DNA from: Undaria pinnatifida
Lineage: Eukaryota; Sar; Phaeophyceae; Laminariales; Alariaceae
NCBI GenBank assembly: GCA_012845835.1
Contig: JABAKD010000002.1
Coordinates: forward strand, 28,610,210 to 28,674,209
Direction of reading: 5' to 3'
Length of the DNA stretch: 64,000 nucleotides
The stretch's first letter is position 1. Each line of letters opens with the position of its first letter. Below the pieces are notes generated by a model. That model saw only the letters and a program-made list of their open reading frames with translations. It made no database searches and had not been told where the DNA came from. Positions 1 through 13,000 of the stretch are shown here, one piece after another. Both the position numbers and the translations under genes were made by a program.

Positions 1-77
1 TGCAGCTGAAGTTCCTGAGCTCCTAACACCACGAAGGGCTCAAAATCTCACCCGAAGCACACGACTTCGAGGGCAGA

Positions 78-332
78 CGCGTGCTACGATGGAGGTATAC
101 CTTTTTTTGGCGAAAATGGTTTATTAATCACGGGGCTCCTTGACCCAAAATCATCGGTAATACGCCATTTTTTTTTCCTTGATTCTCGATATGTACCCTA
201 GGCCGTGGGATGTTTCATCCGGTCTTGGCAGTTTTATTTTTCTCCAAAATCAGTGTTTTGGGAGAGGTCTTAAGCTCCCAAAATTGAGGGGTAGTATTAG
301 AAAAAAAGTGGCGCACCTCTAGCGTGGAACGC
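78..332 (+). mobile_element. MITE-like element with terminal inverted repeats, copy 1
   Basis: Left end CGCGTGCTACGATGGAGGTA, right end GCGCACCTCTAGCGTGGAAC, which is an imperfect complement. The interior shares GGCTCCTTGACCCAAAATC, TTTCATCCGGT and GAGGGGTAGTATTA with the copy at 12548-12820. No coding frame. Confidence 0.65.
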
Positions 333-1770
333 ATCGGCACTCACTTGCGCTATCCGACCATCGCTTCTATTCGCAAGTATTGAAACGAATATACTCGTAA
401 AAGGATCAGTGTGGTGAGGGTTAGTTTGGGTAAGCTATTGGTTAACCTCTTGCAAGTGGTCAAACGGACTAATGCCCCACTAATTCCTTGACAAATGGCG
501 TCGTCGACAGGCTATGGGTTTTGGGGGTTGCGGGTTCGAACCCCCACCATCCACAAAATAGAAAACGCATACATCAAGCAACTTGATTAATAATCCCATG
601 GTCTAGGTATACAACGATCAAATTTGCAAATCAGGAAAGGCCGATTCTATGAAAGGCCCTCCCCCCAATATATAAATCTATATATCTTAGTTCGCTTATC
701 ACATATGCACATCCTTACGTCTGCGGATATCTCCCGCCTCTGACCGCCTTTCCGCGCGGTTTCTTCGCTGAGGCGTGCCCCCGCCTCGCCTGCAACCACC
801 GGCTCAGCTGATCCGCCCGCTCGGCGCCGTAGCGCGCGCGCGAGGCCTCGACGTCGAGATCTACGACGAGATCTCCGAAAAATCGTGCCCTGTGAGACGT
901 TTGGTGCGTAGTCTGCACACAGGGCTAATGTCTTCGCGTTATTTCTTCGGTACGTGTTCTCTGACCTCCGACACACGGGGGGGGGTCGATTACCTGGCCG
1001 GCGTCGCCATTGTAAAGGCCACTAAGCGAGGTTTGTGCTAGGATCTGGGGAAGAAAAGTTTGTAATCCCCGAGAACACATGCCACCCAGGCGTAGTGGAG
1101 AACTGCGAAGTCTACAGCAGCACGTATACACATGTACATGATGTACAGCAGTAGCTGGAGCTATGATGAGCCTGCAGCATCACGAAGCTACAAATGGTAT
1201 ATGCACAGCAGCAGCTAGGCGTCGTGGAGAACTGCGAACTCTCAATATTTTTGAACCCCCGGTAGTCTACAGCAGCACGTATAGATCAGCAGCACGTACA
1301 TGTACATGATGTACAGCAGTAGCTGAAGCTATGATGAGCCTGCAGCCTGCAGCATGACGAAGCTACAAATGGTATATGCACAGCAGCATCACGAAGCTAC
1401 AAATGGTATATGCACAGCAGGTATATGCACAGCAGCAGCTGAGGCCGCGCCTTTCTGCGTAGCAACGCAGAGCGTCACCCAGCTGGGGTGAACCGCCATG
1501 CTCTCCCATAATTTCCAGGCTGCCTTCTCGCATTGTTCCGCCGCACACGGGAAATCGGGAAAAATTTGTCGGCATTTTCCCTTTCCAGTATCTCCCATAT
1601 ATGAATTAACAAACTTCGTCTAACTCTTGGCATTACTTCTTACCCTCTTAATATTTACTATCCTGCGCTGCGACCGGCGGCCGTCCAGGCCGCCGGCGTA
1701 GCCCCTTGTATATATGTATATTGGCGGTCATCAGGATGGTTGTCGAGTTGTGTAGATCACATTATGAAAA

Positions 1771-2020
1771 TTAAAATACACTCCAGCTGTGAGATCGAAT
1801 ATTTTGTCGAAACTCATCTTTGGAAGCTGTGTGTGATACTCCGATCGCGCGTATTACGGGTTGTGTGTCCTCATTGAGGATATAGGTCAGCGACTCCCCT
1901 TACAACTACAGTGTAGCTATCAGGGTCAACAGGGTGATATTAGGCAGTCTGTGCGCAATAACTATGAAACCCGTTTCCGAGGGGGACAAAATCTGACAGC
2001 TGTGGAAGGAAATGCATCAG
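1771..2020 (+). repeat. Dispersed repeat family B, copy 1
   Basis: AAAATACACTCCAGCTGTGA, GATCGAA..TTTTGTCGAAACTC, CGCGCGTATTACGGGTTGTG, AGCGACTCCCCTTACAACTA and GGGTCAACAGGGTGATATTA. It always starts after an A-rich stretch. Other copies are at 2512-2650, 12913-13160, 25545-25690, 30683-30895, a short one at 53918-53965, and a minus-strand one at 32660-32745. Confidence 0.8.
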
Positions 2021-2289
2021 TTTATCAAGTGAATCCTGTAAGTCGAATAGCCGGCGATGGGAGGGCGGAGTTTTGAAGGACGTGGGGGTCTGATTTTGAT
2101 CAAAGGGGGGGCGGGAGGGGGGGAGGGGGGGAGGGACAGGTGGGGCAGCTCAATTTGTGCGTGGAAACTATAAATCCTTCTTGTGGAGGAGGGGGGGGAA
2201 AAGGGGCGGGGGGGGGGGAGGGCTTTACGTCGCATAGATGTAGGGGGTTTGCCACACGCGTGGTGCTAACTCTAGGCGATGGTGCCGGT

Positions 2290-2990
2290 GGTGGGGGAGG
2301 AGGGGGCGTTGGGGGCGGGGGGGGGTGGGAATTGCCGCAGCGGCATGGCCGGCTCTAAAAAGATAACGAGGCGATATCCAGGGCGTGGAAGTGTTTGTTA
2401 CTCTGGCGGATTTCGATATTGGGTGGAGCATTTGAGTAAGAGAAAGCGAGGAAAAAAAAAAAAAAGAAGGGGGGGGGGGGAAGGGGTTTTCAAGAGGTTT
2501 AGGTCACATATAATATTAAAATACACTCCAGCTATGAGATCAAGGATTTGGTCGACACTGATCTTCGCAACATTTTGTGTGATCCTCCGATCGCGCGTAT
2601 TAATCATATATGTATGGGGCTTGCTATACGCGCGGTGCTGGGTCTAGGCGATCGTGCGGGGTGTAGGGAAGGAGGGGGCGTTGGAGGGGGGAAGGGGGGA
2701 TGAATGAAAGCTACGTCATGGATGGCTAAAAGGATGTTGCTTAGAAGTGTTCATTACTCCGGCCGATTTCGATTGTAAGTGGGGCGTTTGAACGAACTGG
2801 GCGGGGAACAAAAGGGAGGGGGGGGGGGGCGAGGAGGGCGGAGATGAGATAGAGCTACGGCATGGATGGCTAGAAGGATAATGAGATGATATCAGTTGGC
2901 TGGTAGTGTTTACTACTCTGGTAAATTTTGATTTTAGGTGGGGCGTTTGAACAACAGGGATCGGGGGGGGAGGCGGGGCGGGCATTTATG
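2290..2990 (+). repeat. G-rich degenerate tandem units
   Basis: Three units of about 140-180 bases (about 2290-2470, 2690-2830 and 2840-2990). Each has GGCATGGATGGCT-like sequence, TTACTCTGGCGGATTTCGAT, GTGGGGCGTTTGAAC and long G runs. Many runs of four or more G could form quadruplexes. The open frames across them are not genes. Confidence 0.7.
2512..2650 (+). repeat. Repeat family B, copy 2 (partial)
   Basis: TTAAAATACACTCCAGCTAT, GGTCGACACTGATCTTCGCA and CGATCGCGCGTATTA. It ends in unrelated G-rich tandem sequence. Confidence 0.7.
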
Positions 2991-3390
2991 CGTGGTGTAC
3001 AGCCCTAACGCCGCACAAGGGGAATGATCGCGTCGCATCGAGTGTGACTACGGTAAGGCACGCACGAGGCAGTTACATAGTAATACATACCCATTGCTGT
3101 CTCTGGAGTGGCCACAACAGAAAACAAAGTATAACTCATTGGCGATGCCATCCATGAGCAAGAAAGTAGGCACAAAGTGCGAGGTCCGTCTGACGAGCGG
3201 TTCTTGAAAGGATGTAGTTCACCTATCATGCGACTCGCCGACCACTTCACGGCGCTTTGCGCTTGGTGCAAGGAATATCTGCCTGGTTGGCGAAAACCCG
3301 ACGTGCTCCGTCCCGGCATAGTAGGGATGCGAGGGCCTATGGTCATACGACTACGGCCATGCACAAACTGAGTACATCCTGCCCAATGCA

Positions 3391-3610
3391 AACAGCGATT
3401 TTCTTGTGACGAATGCTTCATGGCTGCTCGACACGAGGAAAGGATGCTTACGAAAAATTATATTTTTCACATATTGTCTTGTTTGCAAAGGATTATCGAG
3501 CGATGACGTCGTGACGCCCTATCTCAGGAGACACGACCGGGAACCTGCTTCAAAACCGGCGATTTCGCTAAAGAAAATTCGGCGGGGGCTATCGTAGAAC
3601 GACTCGGAAG
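3391..3610 (+). repeat. Dispersed repeat family D, copy 1
   Basis: CAGCGATTTTCTTGTGACGA, ATGCTTCATGGCTGCTCGAC, GACACGACCGGGAACCTGCT and CCGGCGATTTCGCTAAAGAA. Same-strand partner at 13856-14062. Confidence 0.75.
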
Positions 3611-3787
3611 ACGCTCCGACGATATTGTGTTGAGGATCATCGTCACTCAGAAAATATTTTGCAGCAAAAATGTGCTACCGCTATCGTTGTACGCGTGCAC
3701 AGAGATGTTCGCTACGGACTGCAGTCACCTGGGAACATCCTGGTTACATCTCCGGGTTCTATAGGACCTGTGAAACGTTGAAAACGG

Positions 3788-3997
3788 TTACAGAGCAGAT
3801 GACCGCTGGCAATGAGAGTCTCGCAAGCCATAAGCGGGCTTAGCAATGAGCATGCCACATGGATTGGCGCTTGGAGCACAACAATTACAGCATCTTCCGC
3901 ATGCCCCACCAACACGGACTGCTGTGGGAGGAACATCCTCTGGGAAACCTGGCGTCCTGACCTCCGATCGCTGATCACCTGTTGATAAGCCGCGCAC
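3788..3997 (-). pseudogene. Possible copia-like RT scrap
   Basis: One minus-strand frame contains GMLIAKPAYGLRDSHC, which resembles the 'LlkPLYGLRDAP.W' segment of Ty1/copia reverse transcriptases. The rest of the frame is not recognisable. A 40-base sequence at its end (AACCCGGAGATGTAACCAGG on the minus strand) recurs at 16700-16740 and 29575-29615. Confidence 0.3.
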
Positions 3998-4149
3998 GAA
4001 CCTCGAAACGGTTATATCCCTCAGAAAAAATGTGAGTTTTGCTGCACGACACGTTCGCCACTGTAGTTTAGGTCATGTCAGATGCACCCACCGACGCTAG
4101 AGGTAACAATTTTCGACAGAAATATTTTCCGAATGACGGGGGCTCCTTA

Positions 4150-4240
4150 ACGCATTTACAACTGGAAACCCTTTTTGGGGACAAAATATACTTGATTTTA
4201 GTTTAGGGAGGGATTTAGGGGCTCTAAAGGGGCTAAGCCA
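4150..4240 (+). repeat. Dispersed repeat family E, copy 1
   Basis: TTTACAACTGGAAACCCTTT, TTGGGGACAAAATATACTTG and GGGGCTCTAAAGGGG. Copies at 22308-22415 (minus) and 60925-61015 (plus). Confidence 0.7.
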
Positions 4241-4450
4241 CGACCTTTGGAAGGTCGTGCTTGTCCAAACTATTTTCTGGGTGGCCGGGGCTCCTTAAGC
4301 CACAACCCTTGGAAGGCCATCCTTGTCCGAAATACATTCTGATGAATGACGGGGGCTCCTCAAAAGCCACAACCCTTGGAAAGACATTCTTGTCCAAAAT
4401 GTTTTCCGAACGACGGAGCATCCTTAGCCCAAAATCGTCGAAGAAATGTC
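4235..4450 (+). repeat. Tandem repeat, unit about 70 bases
   Basis: Three to four units with the core GCCACAACCCTTGGAAGGCC followed by TTGTCCAAAA and GACGGGGGCTCCT. The core includes the MITE-internal motif GGCTCCTTAACCCAAAATCG. Confidence 0.7.
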
Positions 4451-4464
4451 TTGCTTTGAAAAAC

Positions 4465-5015
4465 GACGCGTGCTACGATAGAGGTATCACTTTTCGTCTG
4501 AAATGTTTTTCTGAATGACATGACTCCTTAACCCAAACTCGTCGGAAAAAAAAAAATTGGGCCAAAAAACTTTCAGTTTTATTCTATTAATCTATTACTA
4601 ACTCATTTTTGGGGTGAGGTATAGGGCAAAACGAGCCAAAACGGTCCAGCAAAAAAAATCCTGAGCTCAACATCAACATCACCCGATACTACATGACTTC
4701 GAAGGCATTCGTTCGCGCAACCCGATCAAGCTTCTCTATGCCCTAGTCCTAAAACAAACTATACTGGTAAAAGTACCAGACTAACCGGCAGTTGCACGCT
4801 GGAGGAGCTCAACCCCTACTGCACTATAGAGAGACACCTTTACGGTAGCATGTGATCTCTACCGCACTATAGAGGGACACCTTAACGGTAGCACGTGACC
4901 CCTACCGCACTATAGAGGGATGATTCAAAAGTGGTGCACCTTTACGGTAGCATGTGACCCCTACGGCACTATAGAGGGGTGACTCAAAAGTGGTGAGCCT
5001 TTACGGTAGCACGTG
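4465..5015 (+). repeat. MITE-related copy with expanded right end
   Basis: The left end GACGCGTGCTACGATAGAGG starts at about 4465. From about 4817 to 5015 four tandem units each carry a version of the right end (CACCTTTACGGTAGCACGTG) joined to CCGCACTATAGAG. The terminal repeat itself has become a small satellite. Confidence 0.6.
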
Positions 5016-5737
5016 TCGGTTGACCATAACAACTGGCTAGTAGTTGGTGTTGACTGTGTTCCGAAACTCTTTATCATACTATGTACGATCGACGTAACAT
5101 CCGCTTGGCACTCGCCTAAATCAACATCATACAATCCCATCATCGGAGGGCACAAGATCACCGATGTTCAACAGGTCAAGTAAATGTATTCACAGCGTAT
5201 TTTTTTTGCCCAGCGCCATACTCTTGTCATGAACTCATACGGTTGGCCCTCTCGTCGCTGATCCGCTCGGGTTCCGTTGTTTTCACTTGTCGTTGTTGCA
5301 CATTGGGTCAAGGGCTCCAAACTCCCAACGCTCGTCAACTTTCTCATAACTCTTACCTGGTATATGGTCCTTGCTCACCTATGGCGTTTTTCCGTTTGGC
5401 ACCTTATCGACGTTATCCGCAATCTCAACTGACGCAAGTCGTGTCTTTGGCAACAACAACAAAAAACGCGAGAAACACAACAGGGTTCGAGCCCGATACT
5501 GTTCGTTACGACTATCCGCCCCATAGTCTTAAGATTGTAGCCTCTACCTAGCCGGGGTGATCGGTGTTTCCCCGGGTGATGGCGGTGGGAAGAAGAGCAA
5601 ACCCTAAAACCCTACCAGGTGTGTCCACATCTCCAACAACGAGTCCCTTTGAGGCACGCTACGTAGGGCAGGGGTGCACCTAGAAGAGGAACCCTAGCAC
5701 CGACAAATCCCACGGTAGCGGTGCAGCATATTCTAAG

Positions 5738-5850
5738 AATTTTCTGAGCTCCTAGCATGAGGAGTTAGCTCAATATCTTAACCGAAACATGACTTTGAAG
5801 GCATTCGTTCGCGCAACACGACCGACGCTTCAATGCGCTAACTCTAAAAC
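5738..5850 (+). repeat. Dispersed repeat with GAGCTCCT hairpin
   Basis: TTTCTGAGCTCCTAGCATGA then GGAG...CTCAATATCT, ACATGACTTTGAAGGCATTC and GTTCGCGCAAC. Related copies: 13-85, about 4660-4760, 23195-23320, 25805-25925 (plus strand), and 14095-14195 and 21690-21800 (minus strand). The GAGCTCCT...AGGAGCTC pair can form a hairpin. Confidence 0.7.
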
Positions 5851-6592
5851 AATCTAGCCTCTGCAACAAAAGGTGCACCCCTCTACCGTAGGCATGCGCC
5901 CTAGCCAAAATAAGGTACTATTACGGATACAGGGATCACTTTAGGGTATACTCATGTCAGGAGACGGTCAGTGAAGGAAAAACGCCCAGCGGTCAAGGGC
6001 GTCAAACCGATCGTTCCACACTAAAACCTAGTACTTTGGCGCCAGTCAAGGCAAGTTATTGGAAAACTGCCGTCCGTCAACAGGCGAAAGTGCCGTCTCC
6101 TGACATATTTGCTACCACGTATTAGGTAGACAGGGATCGCCATGGTAAGTCACATCTATTGATAGAGCATCAACCTCGTTGGGCAGTTTACTGGTTGGGG
6201 AGCTCCGTCACGCACAACTGGTTAGGGGGGGAAAGTGCTACTACTACTGTACACATATCCCAGCACGCGCCCATTCATCGTCAATAGGTGCAACAACACG
6301 GCGGGTCCCGGCGAAGACGCGAACCTCAACCATAATCTTCATTCTAGAAGCTACGGAAGTCAATTATCAATACTGTTTGTCGTTCATCCTCTATGGACGC
6401 ACTATTATACCCCTGCCGTAAAACACTTTACGCTTTGGCATCCACTGGCCTCTCGACGGCCACGTCGGCGCCCCGTTCCCGGTTTTATTCTTGTCTCGGG
6501 ACAATTTTGCGCCGTGTCTGTTCTACATCGACGGAGAAAAATAACGCTCTAGCTGACACTGCTCCCATCGGGAGGGAACCCCCCTCCCCTCG

Positions 6593-7013
6593 TCACCCCA
6601 CAGATACGTCAAATTTCATGCAACCGCCCTCTGCGTCCAAACGCCCTTTCACCGTCAGCACCGTGCCACCTCTACCTCCACCCCCGCCGGTCTGGTCCCC
6701 CCCCCCCCGGTCAACATCTACCTCCAGAGGTCTGGCCAAAAACCTGACCATCTGTTTCTCGTGACCGGGCTCGTGTTTGCCAGCGCCTTCACTCTCTCCC
6801 AAACACGCCGCCCCAATCGTGTCTCCCCCCTCCTTCCGGGGCTCTACCCCGAACGTGGTCCGAGTCGAGCCTTCGGCCAACTCGTAGTCTACCCAAATGG
6901 CCACCGCGTGCAAGGTCCCCGAAGCCGTGGGCGGAATGGTCACCGTCGCCTCCACATCTGTTGGCAGGGCCGTGTAATTCAACCATAGGAGATTGTGTGT
7001 GTCCGTCAGCAGC
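6593..7013 (-). CDS. PRMT7: PRMT7-like terminal exon
   Basis: The acceptor follows a long C-rich tract (the G-run at about 7032-7062 on the plus strand). It reads LLTDTHNLLWLNYTALP, VEATVTIPPTASGTLHAVAI, WVDYELAEGS and, near the end, HEKQMVRFLARPLEV and KGRLDAEGGCMKFDVSVG before TGA. 'AV.iW.dYeL' and 'KQ.v.fl' match the PRMT7 C-terminus, except that the second half carries a Gly-rich insertion (about residues 105-120 of the exon). Confidence 0.87.
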
Positions 7014-10000
7014 CTTACGGCAGCGACCGGGGGCAGAGGGGGGGGGGGGGGGGGGGGGGGGCTGCCTTCGTCAGCAAAACTCTAAGGCAGTGAAAAAAGG
7101 CTCGGTCGGCGGTGGGGGGGGGGGGCTGCGTGCCTTAGCAAAAATCTAAGACGGCGAGAAAAAAAAGGTTCGAATGCACATAACCGAAGGGAAAACTGCA
7201 ACACTGCAGAAGGAGTTAGTTAGTTGCCCCGTGGTTATTCTTGCAAGAGGGAAAAAAAAAATGATACATACCATGGCAGTCCTGTAACCCCTTGGTGAAT
7301 TTCACCTAATTCCAAACTCCCAAAATGATCATATTCTAACTCCAAGTGTTTTGTCCCCATGTCGGGACTGCGGTGCTAAACGGGTTAAAGGGGGGGGCAA
7401 AGCAGCCCAAGCTGCTGAGGAAAAAGAAAAGGGGTGCACCAGCATCCGAAATCCAATGGCAAGAGATCTCCAGCACGCAGGCAGCATGACATTACACTAC
7501 TCGGTACCACTGCTGACGCGGGCTACGATAGAGGTGGGCTGTGTCAGGCCTTTTTTTCTTGACCCGTTTGGGAGCCCATGACGGCAAAAAAACAAAAATA
7601 CAACTTTTGTCTTTATCAACCGTTTAGAACAGTGTGAGCGCCCAGCGGTTCGGGTAGGTCCGTGCTATGCCCGTGTCGCACGACATCTTCTTGCTTTTCA
7701 ATTCGGCATCAACTCTAATTAATCATGCATCCCCCCAAATCCCGCCGGTAGCGACGCTGGGATGGTCAATTTGTTGTCGTCAAGTTTTCCCCAAGAGGGT
7801 TACTGGCGGGAAAATATCGGAATGTCGTTCCTTGTTGTGCAAATCTAAATATTTTTGAATGCATAGGTCATGGCTTTAGTCACACTCTGATTGCACTTTC
7901 AGTTTACTAAAAAAAAAAAAACATTGGTGAGCCAGAGTGAGGCAGAGAGACCTTCTCATCAGGTTAGAAGCCTCGGAAACAAAACGGTGGCACATTTACC
8001 GGAGCGTGTGTCTGCTGCACGCCCGCCAACAAAGTCCGCACCCGACAGATTCTTGGTCGCTATTCCCGGCTCCCGCAAGGGTTTGACACCAGGGATTGCA
8101 GTTACCTATAGCCGGTAACTCACGGGAAACACGTCTAGGCGGTAGGTAAACACGAAAATCTCCGGTAACCTGTTTAGCGTCCCCTATCCCGTGGTAAATA
8201 ACGCCTATAAAAATTGGAAACCGCCTGAAGATTCGCTCTTTCCCCCTGCGGGGTTTTTTCCATGCTCATCCCCGCCCGGGGATGGTTCACATTTACCCCC
8301 GTTTTCGGGGAAACTGCGGTAGGTAACACGAAAGTCTGGATTTCGCCGATTATCTGTAGGTAACATTAGTTTACCACAGTTAACTGCCATCCCTCCTAAA
8401 CACTACAGGTGCCGAAACTCTCACCTGTGTCTGTAAGCCCTGAGAGGGTACGGGTATAGGAGCTCGTGCCATCTCGGCTCTACTCGCTTGTCGTAGGGAG
8501 CGTGGTCGAAGCCGAGCACATATCCCACAGGCCCGTGGCTGAGAGAAAGGTCGGGCAGCTCGATACCGGCGACGCAAATGGCCGCTCGTCTGGGCAGGAC
8601 CCTGCGGAAAACAGAGGGGTACGAACATTAACAATCAAAACTTGACTCTTGTGGGACCCACGCATACCGAGAACAAGAATGAGACTTGACGAGCGGTCTT
8701 ATCATATTGTAATCCTGCTGATTACGACAGTTCACGCCATGCACGCGCCGTTCAACTCTTTGCATCAGAGTCCAACATTGAAAGAGTCATCCCCTTAACC
8801 TACACCGCGTTGCTTCGGGTGGCTCATGCTGCAAAATCTCATGTTTTTCGCGTAGAAAAGTTTCTTATCCATAAGCAAAACGTTCCATTTCCATTATGCC
8901 CATTATGATACCCAGCCGAGCCTGTACCAGACTTGGTGGAGCGAAGGGCATTCCGTTTGGGATGCTCAGCTGGAGACACTATCGCGGGTGCAGGCAAGCT
9001 TTTTGTACTCTACGAAAATCAAAGATCTGTCTCAACAATTTGCGTTCCGCGCAACGCTCCGCACACATCCAACGGAAGCAAAACCACGGTGCAGTATATC
9101 CAAACGCGACACTTTCTGGTCAAGCTATAGATAATTTGATCAGAACTTTATGAGAAACTCTTTGATATTTTGCTAGAAACGCGACGCGTATCTCGCACCA
9201 TCCGACCATACCTGGCACCAGGCTTGAGCACGGCGTCGAAAAGCCGACGAAGGTACCAAAAGTTCATCGCTTGGTAGAGCACAAGGGACTGCATCTGCGG
9301 GGATCAAGTTTAGAACAACACGCGGAGCGCATCGAGCATCTTCAGTAGAAGCGAACAAGTCACAGGTCGGACAGATGAGACCCCTATCAATGATATTTGC
9401 TTTCCAGGGCAAACAGGTGGCAGGGAAGATAGATCCCTGGACTGCATGATATGCATGACCTACAGATCATGTTGCCGGACTGGAGCCGTATGAGCTGTAT
9501 AAAATACCACGTGTGTCCTGAATTGGATCTGCACCACACAGATCTCGCACAACATGGCATACCATGCCGACGGATGATCTAGATCATCTACAGTGGATCA
9601 TCTAGACGATCTACATTATCTAAATCGTCATCTTTCCGATAATGCACGTGAAACACTTGCAAAGGGGGGGGGGGTACAACAACATGATGCGCGATTCGAG
9701 TACTTTGCTTCTGGCGTGCAGAAACAAAACCCTGCTGTCTACTGTAGTATATTTATTTACATCAAAACTAACCAGCCTCATCGCTCTCGTGCTGGCAACT
9801 CGCCAATCCCGGGAGATGGCCTAAAAACGAGTCATCACCGCATGAATCAAAAGCGAACTTCTTTCGTTCCAGAAACCGCCACAGGAAAGCATATTTTAGC
9901 GACCTTTTTCGTCGTCTTCATATGTGCAACCGGAAACGGGTAATCTTACATTCCAACTCGGAGTTGAAAGGGACAATTGAAGAGACGCCATCAAGGAAAA

Positions 10001-13000
10001 TTAGAAACTCAAAGTTCTGCCTACTGCCGAAGAAGAACAATCATGAACGAAACTATATTCCAACTCAGAGTTGAAAGGGACAATTAACGAAGAGACGTCA
10101 TCAAGGAAAATTATAAACTCAAAGTTCTGCCTACTGCCGAAGAAGAACAATCATGAACGAAACTATTTTCTTGGTCACCTTTGTTCGTCATAAAATTGTA
10201 CCGGAATGTTACGTGATACCTGGTACCCCGTAGGTGCCACAGCACCCAAAAACCTTTAAACATCCGTCGAAAAAACCTCTAAACTTTCGCGGTACTACTC
10301 CGGTAAAGGCGGGCCTCTCGCCGCCATTTTCCGACTGTCACAACGGTCACCCAACATTACCGACACAATTCTCGGCGCACGCGTTGAAAAGCAATGGGTG
10401 CAAGCCCATGCCGTGCTCCGTTGTGCAGTCCTTGTGTGCACCGGGGGTTACTTGTCGGCATTCGAAAAGGACGGGACTAGAACAAAAAGAAAGTCCGGAC
10501 CCATACAGAAACGAATTGTTCCCAGCGGCAAGAGGAGCATAAGCCGGGAGCGTTCCGAGTTATTTCTATCCGGCAGAAGCGGTAGCCATGAGCGGAAACA
10601 ATCGTCGACGGGGGGCAGTAAGCAAAGCCGGACTCGCAGTCATCCCGGATCACGCATGCGATGCGCGTGCACTTTGGTTCCAGGTGTCGGCTCTGAGCAA
10701 ACGAAGCACGCTCGACTGCGCGATTCCATATGCCCATAAACCACCATAGTCCGGCCACGCACAACGTCGATTCTACGAAAATACGTACCCGGTAGTAGAA
10801 CGGCTCTCCGATCAGGGCATCGCACAGCAGGTGTTCCTGCTGACCCTCCCCCTCTGCCGAACCGCCTCCGTCCGCCGCCACCTCCTTGAGGAAGGGCCAC
10901 TCGTATTGCGACTGGAGTAAGTGGATGTTTTCCATGTCGTTGTTTCGGGCAACCTGTTGGACGGTCGCGGGTCACCCGTCAGGGTATGATACATATTTTT
11001 TTTGTGAAGTATATTTTTCCAGTTGATGGGCACACACCGTGTTCACAGGTGTCGACTCTTCTCCCCCCCGGTGTATATGTGCTTTCATTTCTATCCCGCA
11101 GAGAGATCAGCATTCCGACTGCTTGTCGATTTGTGCCTCGAGTTTGACAACTCGCGCTCGAACTCTTTCGGCAACGGAAGAAGCCTCAAGGAAAAATGTC
11201 CTGTACATGAATGCACCAGCCGAGATTCGATACGCTTGACACTGACGCCGAGCATCCTCGCTGCGCGTGGTCACCGCGACGAAGCCTTTTCATTTTCATG
11301 CGCAAACAAAAACGACCATATTTCAACGTAGGGAACAAAAACGCGCCTCGAGGTGCGTACGAGAAGAGCCAGCGAAGACCCTGTTGAAACGGGAGATTTG
11401 CCACGCACCGCCCAATTTTGCGCAGTTGAACATGAAAAATTGACACGGCGTTGTTCACGCACCAACCGAGACGAATATTTCCGGGCTTATGCTTTAGAGA
11501 CGGGCGGAGATATGACCGAAAAAGCTAAAACATACTAAAAACGCAACTAAACTCATCTAAAACAAAAAAAGGGTTAAAAAGCCGGGGGAAAAAGAGACAT
11601 TATTTCGCACGGGCGTCACGAATGCGGCGTTTCCATTCCACATGAAAAATCACAATAGTGAGCGGTGGATCGCAGTTTATACCTTTGTCTTCCTGCGCTT
11701 GATTCAAGTATTATATGGATAATTGTTTATGCTCGTATCTCGTGATGGGCATCGAATTGGGCAATTGGTTGATGTCTATCTTCTCCTTGTGTCTCCAGTA
11801 TAACGTCTCCACCAATTTTCGACTTGATCGGGAACGGCTACTATTATAACTGTCGCAGGATTATAGCGTCCAAACGTCGGCAAAAAGAAAAAATGTGCAC
11901 TTTTTTAGTACTTGCGATAATCTCGGTGACAACGATTCAAAATCTAAAACAAATGTTGGTAGTTTTCTTTTTGCATGTACAATAAGGTTCCACGTTCAGT
12001 TCTTCTAAACTTCATGTCCAAACTTACAGTGGTTCACGAGATACGGCTCCATGAACAATTGTGCGTTGTTTTACGACTTGCCTAGCCCACGTACCTCTTT
12101 CTTTTCTTGCGCAAAACGTCAGCCAGAAATCAACGTAGGAACAAAAACAAGAGCTTCAAGGTGCAGACTGCCTACGCCGGGCGAACATAGAGAGCTGTGG
12201 TCGCCATGGGTTACACTGGGTTATATCCTCACATCCTGGGAACCGTAAGCCTTACCTGCCCAACCAATAGGTGAGACCACTCAGCCGGCTCGTATGAGAC
12301 GACTGCAGCCGCACCCTCTCCGGCTGCCAGGAAAGCACAGGTAGCGCCGTCGCTCACGTCCAGGCACACCGTAGAGCCCAGGGAAGGGTCGTTCCGCACA
12401 TCGGTTAGCAACCCACTGATCGCTACCCGAAAAGACTCTCGCCTGTGGGTTGAACGTGTCGCGAAAAGCCGCCGGGTAACACCGCGTCGCACACAACGAA
12501 CGAGACAACGCGCACATCTGGTGAAAGGTGCACCAAGTCAACGCTTGGCGCGTGCTACGAATAGAGGTGGTAATGCACTTTTTTTTTTTTCTGAAATGAT
12601 TTCTGAATGACGGGCTCCTTAACCCAAAATCGTAGGAAACACAGGCCATTTTTTTTTTTGCACGTTGGTTCTCGTTGTACGCCTCGGCTATCGGACTTTT
12701 CATCCGGTAGCAAGTTTTGTTTTTCTCCGAATCAGTTTTTGAGCTAGGTCTTAACAAGCTCCCAAATCGAGGGGTAGTATTAAGGAAAAAAGTGGTGCAC
12801 CTCTATCGTCGTAGCACGCGTCGCTTCCTTCGGAGTTTTACTACCACCGTATCGCACACAGCGAGCGAGACAACAATACATACCTCCACGAACCCTTCTG
12901 GGCCAACGTATTATAAAAATGAAGATACACTCCAGCTGTGAGATCGAAGATTTTGTCGAAACTCACCTTTGCAAGCTGTGCGTGATACTCCGGTTGCGCG

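Larger units (their letters stand above)
333..6592. other. Repeat-rich stretch downstream of the PRMT7-like gene
   Basis: Families A, B, D and E, the G-rich units and the 70-base array fill most of it. Between them (about 400-1760, 5020-5730 and 5850-6590) I see no exon. A B-box-like GGTTCGAACCC in a hairpin context is at 530-541 and another GGTTCGAGCCC at 5483, neither within a foldable tRNA. Confidence 0.6.

Noticed and set aside
515-560. tRNA gene suggested by GCGGGTTCGAACCCCCACC
   Set aside because: The B box is good, but no matching acceptor strand or D arm exists 70-90 bases upstream; at most a tRNA-derived fragment.
9230-9310. tRNA-like CGCTTGGTAGAGCACAAGGG
   Set aside because: It is the reverse complement of PRMT7 exon 11, a coding sequence, and the T arm is poor.
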